A stretch of 64,000 bases of DNA from assembly GCA_041741535.1 (NCBI GenBank), contig JBGSJV010000187.1, positions 5,919 through 69,918 of the forward strand, written 5' to 3'. Source of the DNA: M30B19 sp041741535 (lineage in GTDB: Bacteria > Planctomycetota > Planctomycetia > Pirellulales > Pirellulaceae). The notes below the pieces were generated by a model. The model was not told the origin of the DNA. It did no database searches and saw nothing but the letters and a program-made list of their open reading frames with translations. Within the stretch, counting starts at the first letter, position 1. The number at the start of each line of letters is the position of its first letter. Shown piece after piece: positions 50,523-60,031 of this stretch. Made by a program: the position numbers and the translations under genes.

Positions 50523-52439
50523 TTAGTCTTTTTTGACTTCGAATTCGGCGTCGATAGCTTCGTCGTCGGCTGGGCCGCTGGTTGTTGCACCGGCGGGCGC
50601 ATCGGCCGGTTTATTCTTTTCCGCTTCGTACATCATCTTGCTCAGCGCTTGCTGGGCTTGCTCCAGTTCCGAAACGGCCGACTTGATGGCATCCACTTGG
50701 TCACCTTTGGCAGCCGAGCGAACCTTTTGAATCGCCTTTTCCAGCGGATCCTTGTCCGATTCTTTCAACTTGTCGGCATGGTCCTTCATCAGCTTCTCGA
50801 CTTGGTAACAAAGCTGATCGGCTTCGTTACGCGCGGTCGCCAATTCGAACTTGCGGCGATCTTCCTCGGCGTGGGCTTCCGCATCCGTCTGCATCCGCTT
50901 GATTTCTTCGGGCGACAAACCGCTCGACTGCTGGATCTTGACGTTGGCTTCTTTGCCCGTGCCAAGGTCTTTGGCCGAAACGTTCAAAATACCGTTTTGG
51001 TCGATATCAAACGCGACCTCGATCTGCGGAACGCCACGTGGAGCAGGAGCAATCCCTTCCAAATTGAACCGATCCAACAAGCGGTTGTCGGAAGCCATCC
51101 GCCGTTCGCCCTGGAAGACTTGAATCGTGACGGCCGTTTGGTTGTCCGAGGCCGTACTGAAGGTTTGTGTCTTCTTGGTGGGAACGGTTGTGTTGCGTTC
51201 GACCAACGGAGTCATCACGCCACCTTCCGTTTCGATGCCCAACGTCAACGGCGTGACGTCCAACAGCAACACGTCGGTACGATCACCGGCCAACACGCTA
51301 CCTTGAATCGCAGCACCGATCGCCACGACTTCGTCCGGGTTCACGCCCTTGTGTGGATCGCGACCAAAGATGTCTTTGACCATCTTTTGGACTTTGGGGA
51401 TACGCGTCGAACCACCGACCAACACGACATCATCAATGTCGCCCGGCTTCATACCCGCATCTTTCATCGCTTGCTCGACGGGACCACGGCAACGGCGCAC
51501 CAAGTCGTCGGTTAGTTCTTCGAACTTGGCGCGAGTGATCGTCACTTGCAAGTGCTTGGGCCCAGAATTATCCTGCGCGATAAACGGCAAATTGATATCT
51601 GTTTGCGGCACAGACGACAGTTCCTTCTTGGCCTTTTCGCAAGCTTCTTGGAGTCGCTGCAAAGCCATTGTCTCCTTGCGGAGGTCGATCTTATTGTCGC
51701 GTTGGAATTCGCTGGCAACGTAATTGATCAAGACGTTGTCGAAGTCATCACCACCCAAGTGGGTATCGCCGCTGGTCGCGATCACTTCGAAGACTTGTTT
51801 GCCATCTTCATTGTTGAGCTCGAGAATCGATACGTCGAAGGTTCCACCACCCAAGTCAAAGACCACGATTTTTTGCTCATTCTTTTTCTTGTCGATACCG
51901 TACGCCATCGCGGCCGCTGTCGGTTCGTTGATAATCCGAGCGACTTCCAAGCCCGCGATTTGGCCGGCATCTTTGGTCGCTTGACGCTGCGCATCGTTGA
52001 AGTACGCCGGAACCGTGATCACGGCTTTGTTGACTTTGTGGCCCAAGTAACTTTCGGCCGCTTCCTTTAACTTGATCAAGACCTTGGCACTGACTTCTTG
52101 CGGCGTGTATTCCTTATCGCCGATTTGAATCTTGACGTAATTATCGGCCTTGCCCACAACTTTATAGGGCACCATCTTCTCTTCGGATTCAACTTCGGTA
52201 TGACGACGGCCCATGAACCGCTTGACCGAATAAATCGTCCGAGTTGGATTGGTCACGGCCTGACGTCGAGCCGGGTCACCGACCAAGATTTCGCCTTTTT
52301 CCGTGAACGCGACCACGCTGGGCGTCAAACGACTACCTTCGGGGTTCGGAATCACAGTCACTTCGGAACCTTCCATAATGGCGACCACCGAATTGGTCGT
52401 CCCCAGGTCGATGCCGATGATTTTTTCGCCTTGAGCCAT
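50523..52439 (-). CDS. dnaK: Hsp70 chaperone DnaK
   Basis: 638 residues from ATG 52439, identical in length to E. coli DnaK. It has 'MAQGEKIIGIDLGTTNSVVA', VFDLGGGTFDVSIL, the 'VVLVGGSTRIPKVQKMVKDI' nucleotide-binding motifs, the linker segment 'VLLLDVTPLTLGIETEGGVM' and an acidic C-terminus (AEFEVKKD). It is an ATP-dependent folding chaperone. The frame is open 57 codons upstream, but the MAQGEK start is the family start. No grpE or dnaJ is adjacent. A CIRCE operator was not found; a sigma-54-like promoter lies upstream (52594-52610). Confidence 0.98.
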   Translation of the reverse strand: MAQGEKIIGIDLGTTNSVVAIMEGSEVTVIPNPEGSRLTPSVVAFTEKGEILVGDPARRQAVTNPTRTIYSVKRFMGRRHTEVESEEKMVPYKVVGKADNYVKIQIGDKEYTPQEVSAKVLIKLKEAAESYLGHKVNKAVITVPAYFNDAQRQATKDAGQIAGLEVARIINEPTAAAMAYGIDKKKNEQKIVVFDLGGGTFDVSILELNNEDGKQVFEVIATSGDTHLGGDDFDNVLINYVASEFQRDNKIDLRKETMALQRLQEACEKAKKELSSVPQTDINLPFIAQDNSGPKHLQVTITRAKFEELTDDLVRRCRGPVEQAMKDAGMKPGDIDDVVLVGGSTRIPKVQKMVKDIFGRDPHKGVNPDEVVAIGAAIQGSVLAGDRTDVLLLDVTPLTLGIETEGGVMTPLVERNTTVPTKKTQTFSTASDNQTAVTIQVFQGERRMASDNRLLDRFNLEGIAPAPRGVPQIEVAFDIDQNGILNVSAKDLGTGKEANVKIQQSSGLSPEEIKRMQTDAEAHAEEDRRKFELATARNEADQLCYQVEKLMKDHADKLKESDKDPLEKAIQKVRSAAKGDQVDAIKSAVSELEQAQQALSKMMYEAEKNKPADAPAGATTSGPADDEAIDAEFEVKKD

Positions 52440-52593
52440 TTTCTGCTCCTTGAAACTTTGGTTATGGATGTCCGTGCGCTCGGACAGGAGCACACTCTGG
52501 TCTTTGTGGGTTTGAGATTGTGGGTTGGTCACCCCTGGGGCGACCATCGCCGCAATCCTTTTACCGCTTGATGTTGGCGGCCTCTCGTCGAAT

Positions 52594-52610
52594 AGCAAAA
52601 CCAGTGCCAA
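52594..52610 (-). promoter_or_regulatory. Candidate sigma-54 promoter of dnaK
   Basis: Minus strand: TTGGCAC (-24) and TTGCT (-12), with exactly 10 bases between the invariant GG and GC, as the sigma-54 consensus requires. One deviation: T instead of G after GGCAC. The start would fall near 52583, giving a leader of about 145 bases. Confidence 0.5.
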
Positions 52611-52844
52611 ACTAGCAAAAGCTTGCTTTTCTCGCTGTTCTAGAGGATATTGTCCGAGAATACGCGTTAGATCACGATGTTACGGCCGCTGGGCAGGTAT
52701 TGGTGGTTTCGATGTCGATGACATTTTGGCACCATCCGTTGTCGGACGACGAAAAATTGTGGACGGGTACCAGAACCCAACCACGGTTGGCCACCGTAGC
52801 TGCGTTTGCCAAAAACTTGGACGGCAATCAATCGAGGCAAACTT

Positions 52845-54335
52845 GTGGGCTCAACCATTTCTAGCGGCGATTGGCTGAAGCAGCTTTGGGACCGGCTGCC
52901 TGAACGACTCCGCGCGCGAACTTGGCACGCTCCGTTGGAAGATTGGCTTCGATTATGGCCACAGGTTTCACTGGACCAATTCTGCCGGCCTTTGTCCGGC
53001 CGGGAACCCTTGGGACCGGAAGTCGCAAGCACAACCCGCTGGGTGGTCGCGGTTTTGCCGGAACCGATGTGGGCCCAGGGATGGTCCAACTCCGCGACCG
53101 ACCTGTTATTGTTGGCCAGCAGCCGCATCGGAAATTGGTCCGACCGACGCGACTTGGCCCCAGTCGTGCGGCGACTTCTGGCAAAATCTCCAACGACGGT
53201 CGGCGGCTTAGTGACGGGCGACGGAATGACCTGTCGCTCGCTGTCGATACATGCCAGCCACTACTTTGACCTTCCATGTTGGGAGTGGCTACCTGGCGAA
53301 CAAAAAAGTTGGCGGAGCTGGCTCGATCAGGTCACCCACGTTTGCCAAGACAATTCACTGGGCACACGACATGCTCGCCTGTTTGTCATACCTTCGTTCG
53401 AACAGGATTCGCAGCCAACTCCCATCGCGGATCGTTTAGCCTTTGCATCGGCCAGACAGATCTTCATTCTCTCGCTCCGCAGCGGAGGCCACACATGGCA
53501 ACTCGCCGAGGATGTGATGAAAAACGAAGCGGCGCCGGGCCGCGTGCAAATCTTCTTGCCACCACGGCGCGATGGTGAACCAAATTCGTGGTCGCAACAT
53601 CGGCTGGCCGCACAGCAATTGATGGCGGCGGGAGTGGTTGGCTGGCACCTGGCTGCTCCAACGATCGATACCGAACGGGAAACGCTCGAACAACACGCAT
53701 TGTCACAGCCTTCCAATGGCTTCCTTGAGACGCGATCCTCGCAAGTTCAATGGCTTGAACCAGGATCGTCAACACAATTCCTCTCGCATCACACGCGGGC
53801 CAATCCCCAACAATGGCCCGAAGAAGTCGAGGGAGATTTCTGGTGGCGTTGGCTATCGGATGGGGCCAATGCTTGTTGGCCGTGGGAGACACTCTTGAGA
53901 ATTGTGTGTCAGCAAAAACTGCGGGCCGGGCATCGCCTGATCCCGGGCCAACTGCCGGTCGTTTGCTTCAGTGGGCGTTGCCCCGTCGAAACCGCGGCAT
54001 TGAGGACGTTTCGTCCCCATCTTCGGCGTTGGGATTACGAACCCTACGGTGTTGCTATCCAAAAATGGTGGCTAGAACAACAGGGAGCCCGGCCGGTCGA
54101 ATACGTCGAACATGGTTCGCCAATACATCATTTCCAACAAATGCGCTACTCAAAGGGTTCCAACGCATCTCGCGTGGATTGGTCTTTGGAGCAAGAATAT
54201 CGCTTCACGGGTGACCTGGACTTGCGAACGGTTCCCGGAGACGCGATGTTTTATTTCGTCCGAACGTCGTCGGAAGCCCAGCAACTTGCCGGCTACACGT
54301 CCAGCCCAGTGAAGTACCTGGAACGCGGATCTTAG
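52845..54335 (+). CDS. Hypothetical protein, about 500 residues
   Basis: Open from TTG 52806; GTG 52845 is an equally possible start. The protein is Trp- and Arg-rich with no membrane segment. Notable segments are 'SWLDQVTHVCQDNSLGTRHA', 'GRVQIFLPPRRDGEPNSWSQ', 'LPVVCFSGRCPVETAALRTF' and, near the C-terminus, 'EQEYRFTGDLDLRTVPGDAM'. The composition and continuous frame support a real gene, but I recognise no family. It is divergent from dnaK. Confidence 0.6.
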   Translation: MGSTISSGDWLKQLWDRLPERLRARTWHAPLEDWLRLWPQVSLDQFCRPLSGREPLGPEVASTTRWVVAVLPEPMWAQGWSNSATDLLLLASSRIGNWSDRRDLAPVVRRLLAKSPTTVGGLVTGDGMTCRSLSIHASHYFDLPCWEWLPGEQKSWRSWLDQVTHVCQDNSLGTRHARLFVIPSFEQDSQPTPIADRLAFASARQIFILSLRSGGHTWQLAEDVMKNEAAPGRVQIFLPPRRDGEPNSWSQHRLAAQQLMAAGVVGWHLAAPTIDTERETLEQHALSQPSNGFLETRSSQVQWLEPGSSTQFLSHHTRANPQQWPEEVEGDFWWRWLSDGANACWPWETLLRIVCQQKLRAGHRLIPGQLPVVCFSGRCPVETAALRTFRPHLRRWDYEPYGVAIQKWWLEQQGARPVEYVEHGSPIHHFQQMRYSKGSNASRVDWSLEQEYRFTGDLDLRTVPGDAMFYFVRTSSEAQQLAGYTSSPVKYLERGS

Positions 54336-54413
54336 CGCCGACTGCTGGCTCACGATGTTTGCCATTGCAACACCCGGTCGGATTCTGAAACCAACAACCG
54401 AAGTAGCGTTACC

Positions 54414-55223
54414 ATGTCCAAGCCCAATTTGCCCAACGAATACTCAACCCCCGAATTCGTGAACTCACCGCAATCGCCGGCGACCGGGCTGCGATATGGT
54501 GAAATGGTCTCGCATGTTTTTGAAAATCCCGATTGGTTTACGAACGTCCTGTTAGGAGGCGTGTGTTTTCTGATCCCCATCGTAGGCCCCATCGTCCTGT
54601 TGGGCTATCGCTACGAGGTCATTGATCATTGGAACAGATACTCCCAAGCGACCTATCCGAATTTTGACTTTAACAAGTTCGGTGAATATTTGAGCCGAGG
54701 GATCTGGCCCTTCTTGGTGTTGCTGGTAGGCAGCCTGTTGGTCATCCCACTGATGATCGTGTGCTACTTCGCTAGCGGAATGGTTTTTCTGTTTGCAGGT
54801 GCACTCGGACCGGAATTTGCCATAGTGGGAATCCTCCTCGCCTTTCTTGTGCTGTTCGGTGGAATCATTCTCTGCGCAGCGGTCTCGGGTTTGGTTCTGG
54901 TGCCCCTGGAGCTCAAGGCGGGAATGCAGCGAGATTTCGCAGCGGGGTTTGACATCAAGTTCATCTCCAACTTCATCGGTTTGACGTGGAAGGAGATCCT
55001 AATCGGATTTTTATTCCTCTACGTGGTCAACCTTGCCTTGAGTTTGGTCGGCATGTTGATACTTTGTGTTGGAGTCTACTTTACGATGGCCGTGGCGATT
55101 ATGGCTCAAACACATTTCGAGCATCAACTGTACTTGCTCTATTTGCAGCGCGGCGGGACTCCCATCCCCACACCAACCCAGACCACGAGCCAAGCTCCGC
55201 AGCGCCCATCATCGGGTTGGTAG
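54414..55223 (+). CDS. DUF4013-like polytopic membrane protein
   Basis: 269 residues. A soluble N-terminus of 40 residues is followed by about six hydrophobic segments: 'VLLGGVCFLIPIVGPIVLLG', 'IWPFLVLLVGSLLVIPLMIV', a Gly-rich pair near 130-165, and 'EILIGFLFLYVVNLALSLVG'. The pattern 'GGVCFLIPIVGPIVLLGYRY' with 'LPLMI'-like turns fits DUF4013 (uncharacterised membrane proteins of bacteria and archaea). A Pro/Thr/Gln tail ends it. Function unknown. Confidence 0.7.
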   Translation: MSKPNLPNEYSTPEFVNSPQSPATGLRYGEMVSHVFENPDWFTNVLLGGVCFLIPIVGPIVLLGYRYEVIDHWNRYSQATYPNFDFNKFGEYLSRGIWPFLVLLVGSLLVIPLMIVCYFASGMVFLFAGALGPEFAIVGILLAFLVLFGGIILCAAVSGLVLVPLELKAGMQRDFAAGFDIKFISNFIGLTWKEILIGFLFLYVVNLALSLVGMLILCVGVYFTMAVAIMAQTHFEHQLYLLYLQRGGTPIPTPTQTTSQAPQRPSSGW

Positions 55224-55235
55224 CCCGTCGAGACA

Positions 55236-55535
55236 TTATCGACCTACAAGACCTGTCAGATTCGCGACCATGGCGAAGACAAGGCATAACGCCGCCAACG
55301 CACACGGGATGCCGGCCACAAGCAGTACGATTCCTAGAACGAATGCCGTATTGCCATCAACGACATTTCCCTTGAAGGTGAATCGCCGATCTCTTACTCC
55401 GGCAATTCCCGCGGATATGAACCACCACGCAAAAAAGCAGAACATACCTGTCACAAGCAAGAAACCAACAACGCCTTGCGGCGCATTTCTGACTTGTGCA
55501 ACCAACAGACTTGTCATTACAGACTGCATCAACAT
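55236..55535 (-). CDS. Small membrane protein
   Basis: 99 residues with two membrane segments ('VVGFLLVTGMFCFFAWWFIS' and 'TAFVLGIVLLVAGIPCALAA') joined by a short charged loop (VRDRRFTFKGN). It is convergent with the DUF4013 gene, 12 bp apart. No known family. Confidence 0.55.
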   Translation of the reverse strand: MLMQSVMTSLLVAQVRNAPQGVVGFLLVTGMFCFFAWWFISAGIAGVRDRRFTFKGNVVDGNTAFVLGIVLLVAGIPCALAALCLVFAMVANLTGLVGR

Positions 55536-55676
55536 TGCTCACCCTTTGTTTATCAAGATGAAGTAAACAAAACTGCCCTGCCCTGCAACTCCATAGATTC
55601 GGTGCCGGGCAGCCGTTTACAAGACCTTCAAAGATAAGCCGTTCCAAAGCCCAAGGGAAGTCGGTACCGGGGTTGC

Positions 55677-56543
55677 CTAGCTCACCGATCGAGCTGGCTT
55701 GCGGAATTCGCGCCAAACGATACCGGGGAATACCCGCGCGTCGTGCCAATAGCGTTTCGCCAGTCGCTGTGGTTCACTGAGAAGTCGGTGGAGCCATTCC
55801 ATTCGTAAAGCCTGAACCCACGCCGGCGCACGGCGCTTTTCACCCGCCAGAAAGTCGATCGTTGCCCCAACACATAAGGCGACTCGGGCAACCAGACGAT
55901 CTTGATGTTTCGCAACCCACAGCTCTTGTTTTGGCGCGCCCAATCCGACCACCAACACGTCGGGCGTCACGGCTTGAATCCGAGCTAAAATCTGCTCACA
56001 TTCTGACTCGGATTTTTCGAAGCCCAAAGGTGGACTATAGGTGCCCACCACTTCCACACTAGGCCATTGTTGCTGCACGGAAGTCGCCGCTCGATCAGCA
56101 ACCCCGGGTGCGGCCCCCAAAAAGTAAACTCTCAGCTTTCTCGTTGCCTCGTGTGAGCCACTTTCGTAATTCGCTTGAGTACGACGAAAAATCTCCGGTA
56201 CCAAGTCCGAACCCGGCACGCGTTCCGGCAGTGGCTTCCCTAGCCAGCCGGCCGCCGTCACCACGGGCCAGCCATCGGCCAACACTAAACCAGCTTGGCG
56301 ATACGCCTGCTGCAAGCCTTCGTTGGTTTGCAGCTGCACAATATGATCGACGTTCGGTGTAACGACGATTTGACACTTGGTCGGTGCCTCGAGCACCCAA
56401 TCGAGAACTTGCGAAACCGCTTGTGACATCGTCAACGGATCAATCTCGATTCCAAACAACCGGGTACGACCGTGGGCCTTGGCCGCAGAACTCTCGCTCG
56501 CAAGGTCCAAGCTGCTGGGCGGCGTCTGAATCAAACTCAACAT
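55677..56543 (-). CDS. WecG/TagA/CpsF family glycosyltransferase
   Basis: About 288 residues from ATG 56543. The GT26 signature is clear: 'VVTPNVDHIVQLQTNEGLQQ', 'AGLVLADGWPVVTAAGWLGK' followed by 'PERVPGSDLVPEIF', then 'RVYFLGAAPGVADRAATSVQ' and 'VLVVGLGAPKQELWVAKHQD'. The enzyme transfers N-acetylmannosamine or a related sugar onto a lipid-linked acceptor in teichoic acid, enterobacterial common antigen or capsule synthesis. Here it is probably part of exopolysaccharide or O-antigen synthesis with the deacetylase and glycosyltransferase downstream on the other strand. Confidence 0.9.
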   Translation of the reverse strand: MLSLIQTPPSSLDLASESSAAKAHGRTRLFGIEIDPLTMSQAVSQVLDWVLEAPTKCQIVVTPNVDHIVQLQTNEGLQQAYRQAGLVLADGWPVVTAAGWLGKPLPERVPGSDLVPEIFRRTQANYESGSHEATRKLRVYFLGAAPGVADRAATSVQQQWPSVEVVGTYSPPLGFEKSESECEQILARIQAVTPDVLVVGLGAPKQELWVAKHQDRLVARVALCVGATIDFLAGEKRRAPAWVQALRMEWLHRLLSEPQRLAKRYWHDARVFPGIVWREFRKPARSVS

Positions 56544-57095
56544 GGTGTACTTCTTGTGGTCTTGTTGTTGGAGGGGTACAGGCGCTGGCCCATCGGTTGA
56601 GCGCTTCGCGGAACGAAACATTCACGAAAAGGGAGTTTGGCGCGACTCGCAAGTCGCAGAGCTTTGAATCATGAGTCGTTGCGTAACACAAAGGAATTCT
56701 CAATTCCAACGGGCCGGTCAAGCGACAGGCTGCACGCACCCCACATCACGTAAGCCGATACACGCAGCATGTAGGTCAAAGCTTGCAGAAGCATCGATCA
56801 GGAGGCGTCTTCAAATACGACGCCCGCAAACACAATGACCACAAGTGCGGATTTTATCGGTTCTTCCGCCCAAACTTTGCACAGACCTCGACATCGACTC
56901 AGAGTTCTTTGGCAGTTCCGTTCCACCAATCTAGAGTTCACGACCGATCGCATGACACGTCGCGAGATTCCTCGAATCCGGATGACTGGTCGGCGCTCGA
57001 TTCCCTGAATCTTGAATAGCGATCCCCGAATTCCAGCACCGCCTGTTCACGCACGCGCCGTGCTAAATTGACTCGTTCCAGAAGTTTCGTTGCTC
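56544..57095. other. 550 bp divergent intergenic region
   Basis: No gene is supported. It contains perfect small hairpins (GCGACT-CGCA-AGTCGC at 56642-56657; GGAATT-CTC-AATTCC at 56693-56707) and a variant of the TTCGC-GGA motif at 56605-56617. Promoters for both flanking glycan genes should lie here. Confidence 0.45.
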
Positions 57096-58130
57096 ATGAC
57101 GTCAAAATCCGAGATACTCATCGAAGCCTATCGGACTGCCTCGGAGCCTTGGCGTTGGTTCCGACGCTGGCAACAGAGGCGCGCTGGGACCTTTCCGATC
57201 GTCGTGTTGTTTTATCACCGCGTCGCCGATACGCATCCAACCGATTGGACGATTTCTAGGTCCAGCTTTGCGGCTCAGATGGATTGGCTCCAAGACAACT
57301 TCGAACTGTTGTCGATGGAACAAGTGCACCAACGACTGGAGAGCGGTTTTAATGACCGGCCGGCAATAGCCATCACGTTCGATGACGGTTACGCCGAAAA
57401 CATGGACTACGCGCTGCCTCTGCTGGCCGAGCGTCAAATCCCGTGCATGTATTATGTCGCCACTTCGTTTATTCTGAATCAAACGTTTTTTCCACACGAC
57501 GAAAAGCTCCGTTTGCAGCTGCACCCGAACTCGGTTAATGACCTGAAACAAATACTGACCTGGGGTCTGGACATCGGCGCTCATACTCGGACTCATCCAG
57601 ACGTCGGACAGATCACCGACGCTGAAAAACTTCACGACGAATTGGTGGTCTGTCGGCGAGAACTGATGAATTTGCTGGAAGTCCCGATCGACCACTTCGC
57701 GTTCCCCTATGGCCAAACGAGCAACATCACGACCGCCGCGGTCCAAATGGCTCGCCGAGCCGGCTACAAAACCGTTGCGGCAGCCTACGGTGGTTACAAC
57801 ACGATCGGTGGTGACCCGTTTTTCATTCAACGAGTTCACGGCGACCCCAGCCTCGCACGAATCAGAAACTGGACAACCTTGGACCCACGCTGGACCAGTC
57901 GCCGACCGGACCGCCAGTGGTTGACGCTCCCTTCTGCCGATGGGGAACACGCCATCCCAACCGCCCGGCCGACTAGCGAACCTCCCATCACTCCAGAATC
58001 ACCTCAACAACCGATCGGTGCCCATGCTCTAGGTCCCGCTGGCGCCAAACTGCAGGTGCTTCCCGTCCCCATCTTTGACGAACAGACACTGACAACATTT
58101 CCCGACGCGCCGATCATTTCCGGAAGATAA
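57096..58130 (+). CDS. Polysaccharide deacetylase
   Basis: About 344 residues from ATG 57096. NodB-homology motifs: TFDDGYAEN (motif 1, catalytic Asp and metal Asp), HTRTHPDVG (motif 2, the His-x3-His zinc ligands) and FAFPYGQ (motif 3). No signal peptide is visible, which suggests it acts in the cytoplasm on a lipid-linked sugar. The C-terminal 70 residues are Pro-rich and outside the fold. It is followed 11 bp later by a GT4 glycosyltransferase, probably in the same pathway. Confidence 0.9.
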   Translation: MTSKSEILIEAYRTASEPWRWFRRWQQRRAGTFPIVVLFYHRVADTHPTDWTISRSSFAAQMDWLQDNFELLSMEQVHQRLESGFNDRPAIAITFDDGYAENMDYALPLLAERQIPCMYYVATSFILNQTFFPHDEKLRLQLHPNSVNDLKQILTWGLDIGAHTRTHPDVGQITDAEKLHDELVVCRRELMNLLEVPIDHFAFPYGQTSNITTAAVQMARRAGYKTVAAAYGGYNTIGGDPFFIQRVHGDPSLARIRNWTTLDPRWTSRRPDRQWLTLPSADGEHAIPTARPTSEPPITPESPQQPIGAHALGPAGAKLQVLPVPIFDEQTLTTFPDAPIISGR

Positions 58131-58141
58131 GAGCCGATTCC

Positions 58142-59338
58142 ATGAATGCCGTTTTGCAAACTGCGACTCCGATTATTGGGCAACAAGCTCTGAACATTGG
58201 CTTTGTCATCACCAGCATGCCGGTCGGTGGCGCGGAAACATTATTGGTGAACTTGCTTCGTAGTTTTGACAAGTCTCGCATACGACCGCAAGTCATTTGC
58301 CTGAAAGACAAAGGTGTTTTGGGCGACGAAATCGCGGCCGAGTTCCCGGTGCACAGCCACTTGATTCGCAGTCGCTGGGATGCCGGCGTTCTCCTGCGTC
58401 TGCGTGGCCTCATGCACCACGAAAAAATGTCAGGCGTAGTGACCGTCGGGGCTGGCGACAAAATGTTTTGGGGGCGATTGGCGGCCAAATCGTTGAAACT
58501 GCCAGTGATCATCAGCGCCTTGCATTCGACGGGGTGGCCAGACGGCGTTGGTCGAGCGAATCGCTTGCTCACACCGATCACCGATGCCTTTGTTGCGGTC
58601 GCCGAGGCGCACGGCCAGTTTTTGGTGGACTTCGAACGCTTCCCCGCTGAAAAAGTGCACGTGATTCCCAACGGCATCGACACGAATCGGTTCCAATTCT
58701 CCGCGACGGCTCGTGCGGCTCAGCGAGCGGCGTGGGGCTGGGATGAAGCAACCGCCGTGTGTGGCGTGGTTGCGGCCCTGCGACCGGAGAAAAATCTGAA
58801 GCTGTTCTTGCGTTCCGCCTCCCTTGTGCTGCGGGACCAACCAAACACGGGATTTGTCATTGTGGGCAGCGGACCGGAGGAAACCGGACTCCGGGAAACG
58901 GCCAACGAATTGGGAATCACCGATCGCGTACGATTTCTCGGCATGCGCAAGGACACGCCCGAGATTCTGTCCGGATTGGATTTGTTTGCGTTGACCAGCG
59001 ATAACGAAGCCAGCCCCGTTTCGATCCTGGAGGCGCTCAGTGTTGAACGCCCCGTCGTTGCGACCAAAGTTGGGTCAATACCCGAAACCGTTCTCGAAAA
59101 TCAGACCGGGTTCTTGGTGCCGCCCGGAGAACCGGCACCCATGGCAGCGGGCTGGTTGAAGGTACTGGCGGATCGTGACTTGGGACGAAGATTGGGTCAA
59201 AACGGTCGTCAACGGGTTGTGGGGCACCATTCTTTGCAGTCCATGACCATGGGTTACATGGACTTGATCGAGGCAATTTATACTGCCAAGACGCAACGCC
59301 AGAGCTTCCAGGCCAATATGTCCCGCCCTCGTCGTTAA
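58142..59338 (+). CDS. Glycosyltransferase family 4 protein
   Basis: 398 residues. The N-terminal domain has 'IGFVITSMPVGGAETLLVNL' (GGAE loop). The C-terminal nucleotide-sugar domain has 'VHVIPNGIDTNRF', 'GVVAALRPEKNLKLFLRSAS' and 'TSDNEASPVSILEALSVERP' (E-x7-E). It probably adds a sugar to a lipid-linked glycan built with the neighbouring deacetylase and acetylmannosaminyl-type transferase. Donor unknown. Confidence 0.9.
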   Translation: MNAVLQTATPIIGQQALNIGFVITSMPVGGAETLLVNLLRSFDKSRIRPQVICLKDKGVLGDEIAAEFPVHSHLIRSRWDAGVLLRLRGLMHHEKMSGVVTVGAGDKMFWGRLAAKSLKLPVIISALHSTGWPDGVGRANRLLTPITDAFVAVAEAHGQFLVDFERFPAEKVHVIPNGIDTNRFQFSATARAAQRAAWGWDEATAVCGVVAALRPEKNLKLFLRSASLVLRDQPNTGFVIVGSGPEETGLRETANELGITDRVRFLGMRKDTPEILSGLDLFALTSDNEASPVSILEALSVERPVVATKVGSIPETVLENQTGFLVPPGEPAPMAAGWLKVLADRDLGRRLGQNGRQRVVGHHSLQSMTMGYMDLIEAIYTAKTQRQSFQANMSRPRR

Positions 59339-59410
59339 TCGGGTCGTTTGTTAGAATCGTCAGGCGGAAACGGGCATGTTGTTTGCCGACCTGAAGATCC
59401 GAAGCGGGCC

Positions 59411-60031
59411 ATGAACCATAGTCAAAAACTGACCAGTGCGATCTTGGCCATCACCGCCCAACTTCTGAGTGGGGCGACGGTCCGTTGGCGGGGCAGCGAG
59501 CCCGACTCGTGTCAACGCGTCTACTTTGCCAACCATACGAGCCACTTGGACGCGTTGGTATTGTGGTCGGGGCTACCGCGTCAACTCCGAGCCATCACCC
59601 GACCGGTCGCAGCCGCCGATTATTGGGGTGCCGGACGGGTCCGACGATACGTGGCGGGCTGCTTCAATGCGCTGTTGATCGATCGGCACGACATCAGCGT
59701 TCGCAACAGTCCGTTGGACATCATGCTGCGTGAAATCGGCAACACTTTTTCGCTCATCGTTTTTCCCGAGGGCTCGCGCAGTCCGACCGGTGAACTGCAA
59801 ACCTTCAAAAGCGGCCTGTATTATCTGGCTAAAAAGCGACCTGACTTGGAATTGATGCCTGTGTACTTGGACAACTTGAATCGGATCTTGCCTCGCGGTG
59901 AGGTCCTGCCAGTTCCGCTCCTGAGCTGCATCACCATCGGTGCGCCGATTTGGTTGCATCAAGGTGAAGGCAAAGACGAGTTCCTGGAACGGGCTCGGCA
60001 GTCGGTTTTGCAGTTGAAAGAGGAGCAATAA
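59411..60031 (+). CDS. 1-acyl-glycerol-3-phosphate acyltransferase-like (PlsC) protein
   Basis: About 206 residues from ATG 59411. The acyltransferase motifs are 'YFANHTSHLDALVLWSGLPR' (NHx4D, motif I) and FPEGSRSPTGELQTFKSG (motif III). The enzyme acylates a lysophosphatidic-acid-type acceptor to make phosphatidic acid at the inner membrane. Its TAA overlaps the ATG of the CdsA-like gene (TAATG), so the next step of phospholipid synthesis is coupled to it. Confidence 0.87.
   Translation: MNHSQKLTSAILAITAQLLSGATVRWRGSEPDSCQRVYFANHTSHLDALVLWSGLPRQLRAITRPVAAADYWGAGRVRRYVAGCFNALLIDRHDISVRNSPLDIMLREIGNTFSLIVFPEGSRSPTGELQTFKSGLYYLAKKRPDLELMPVYLDNLNRILPRGEVLPVPLLSCITIGAPIWLHQGEGKDEFLERARQSVLQLKEEQ

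Noticed and set aside
52440..52800. CIRCE/HrcA operator upstream of dnaK
   Set aside because: No TTAGCACTC-N9-GAGTGCTAA or near match was found.
56783..57019. 78-codon frame in the divergent intergenic region
   Set aside because: Low-complexity His/Ser/Arg composition, no start signal, no known motif.
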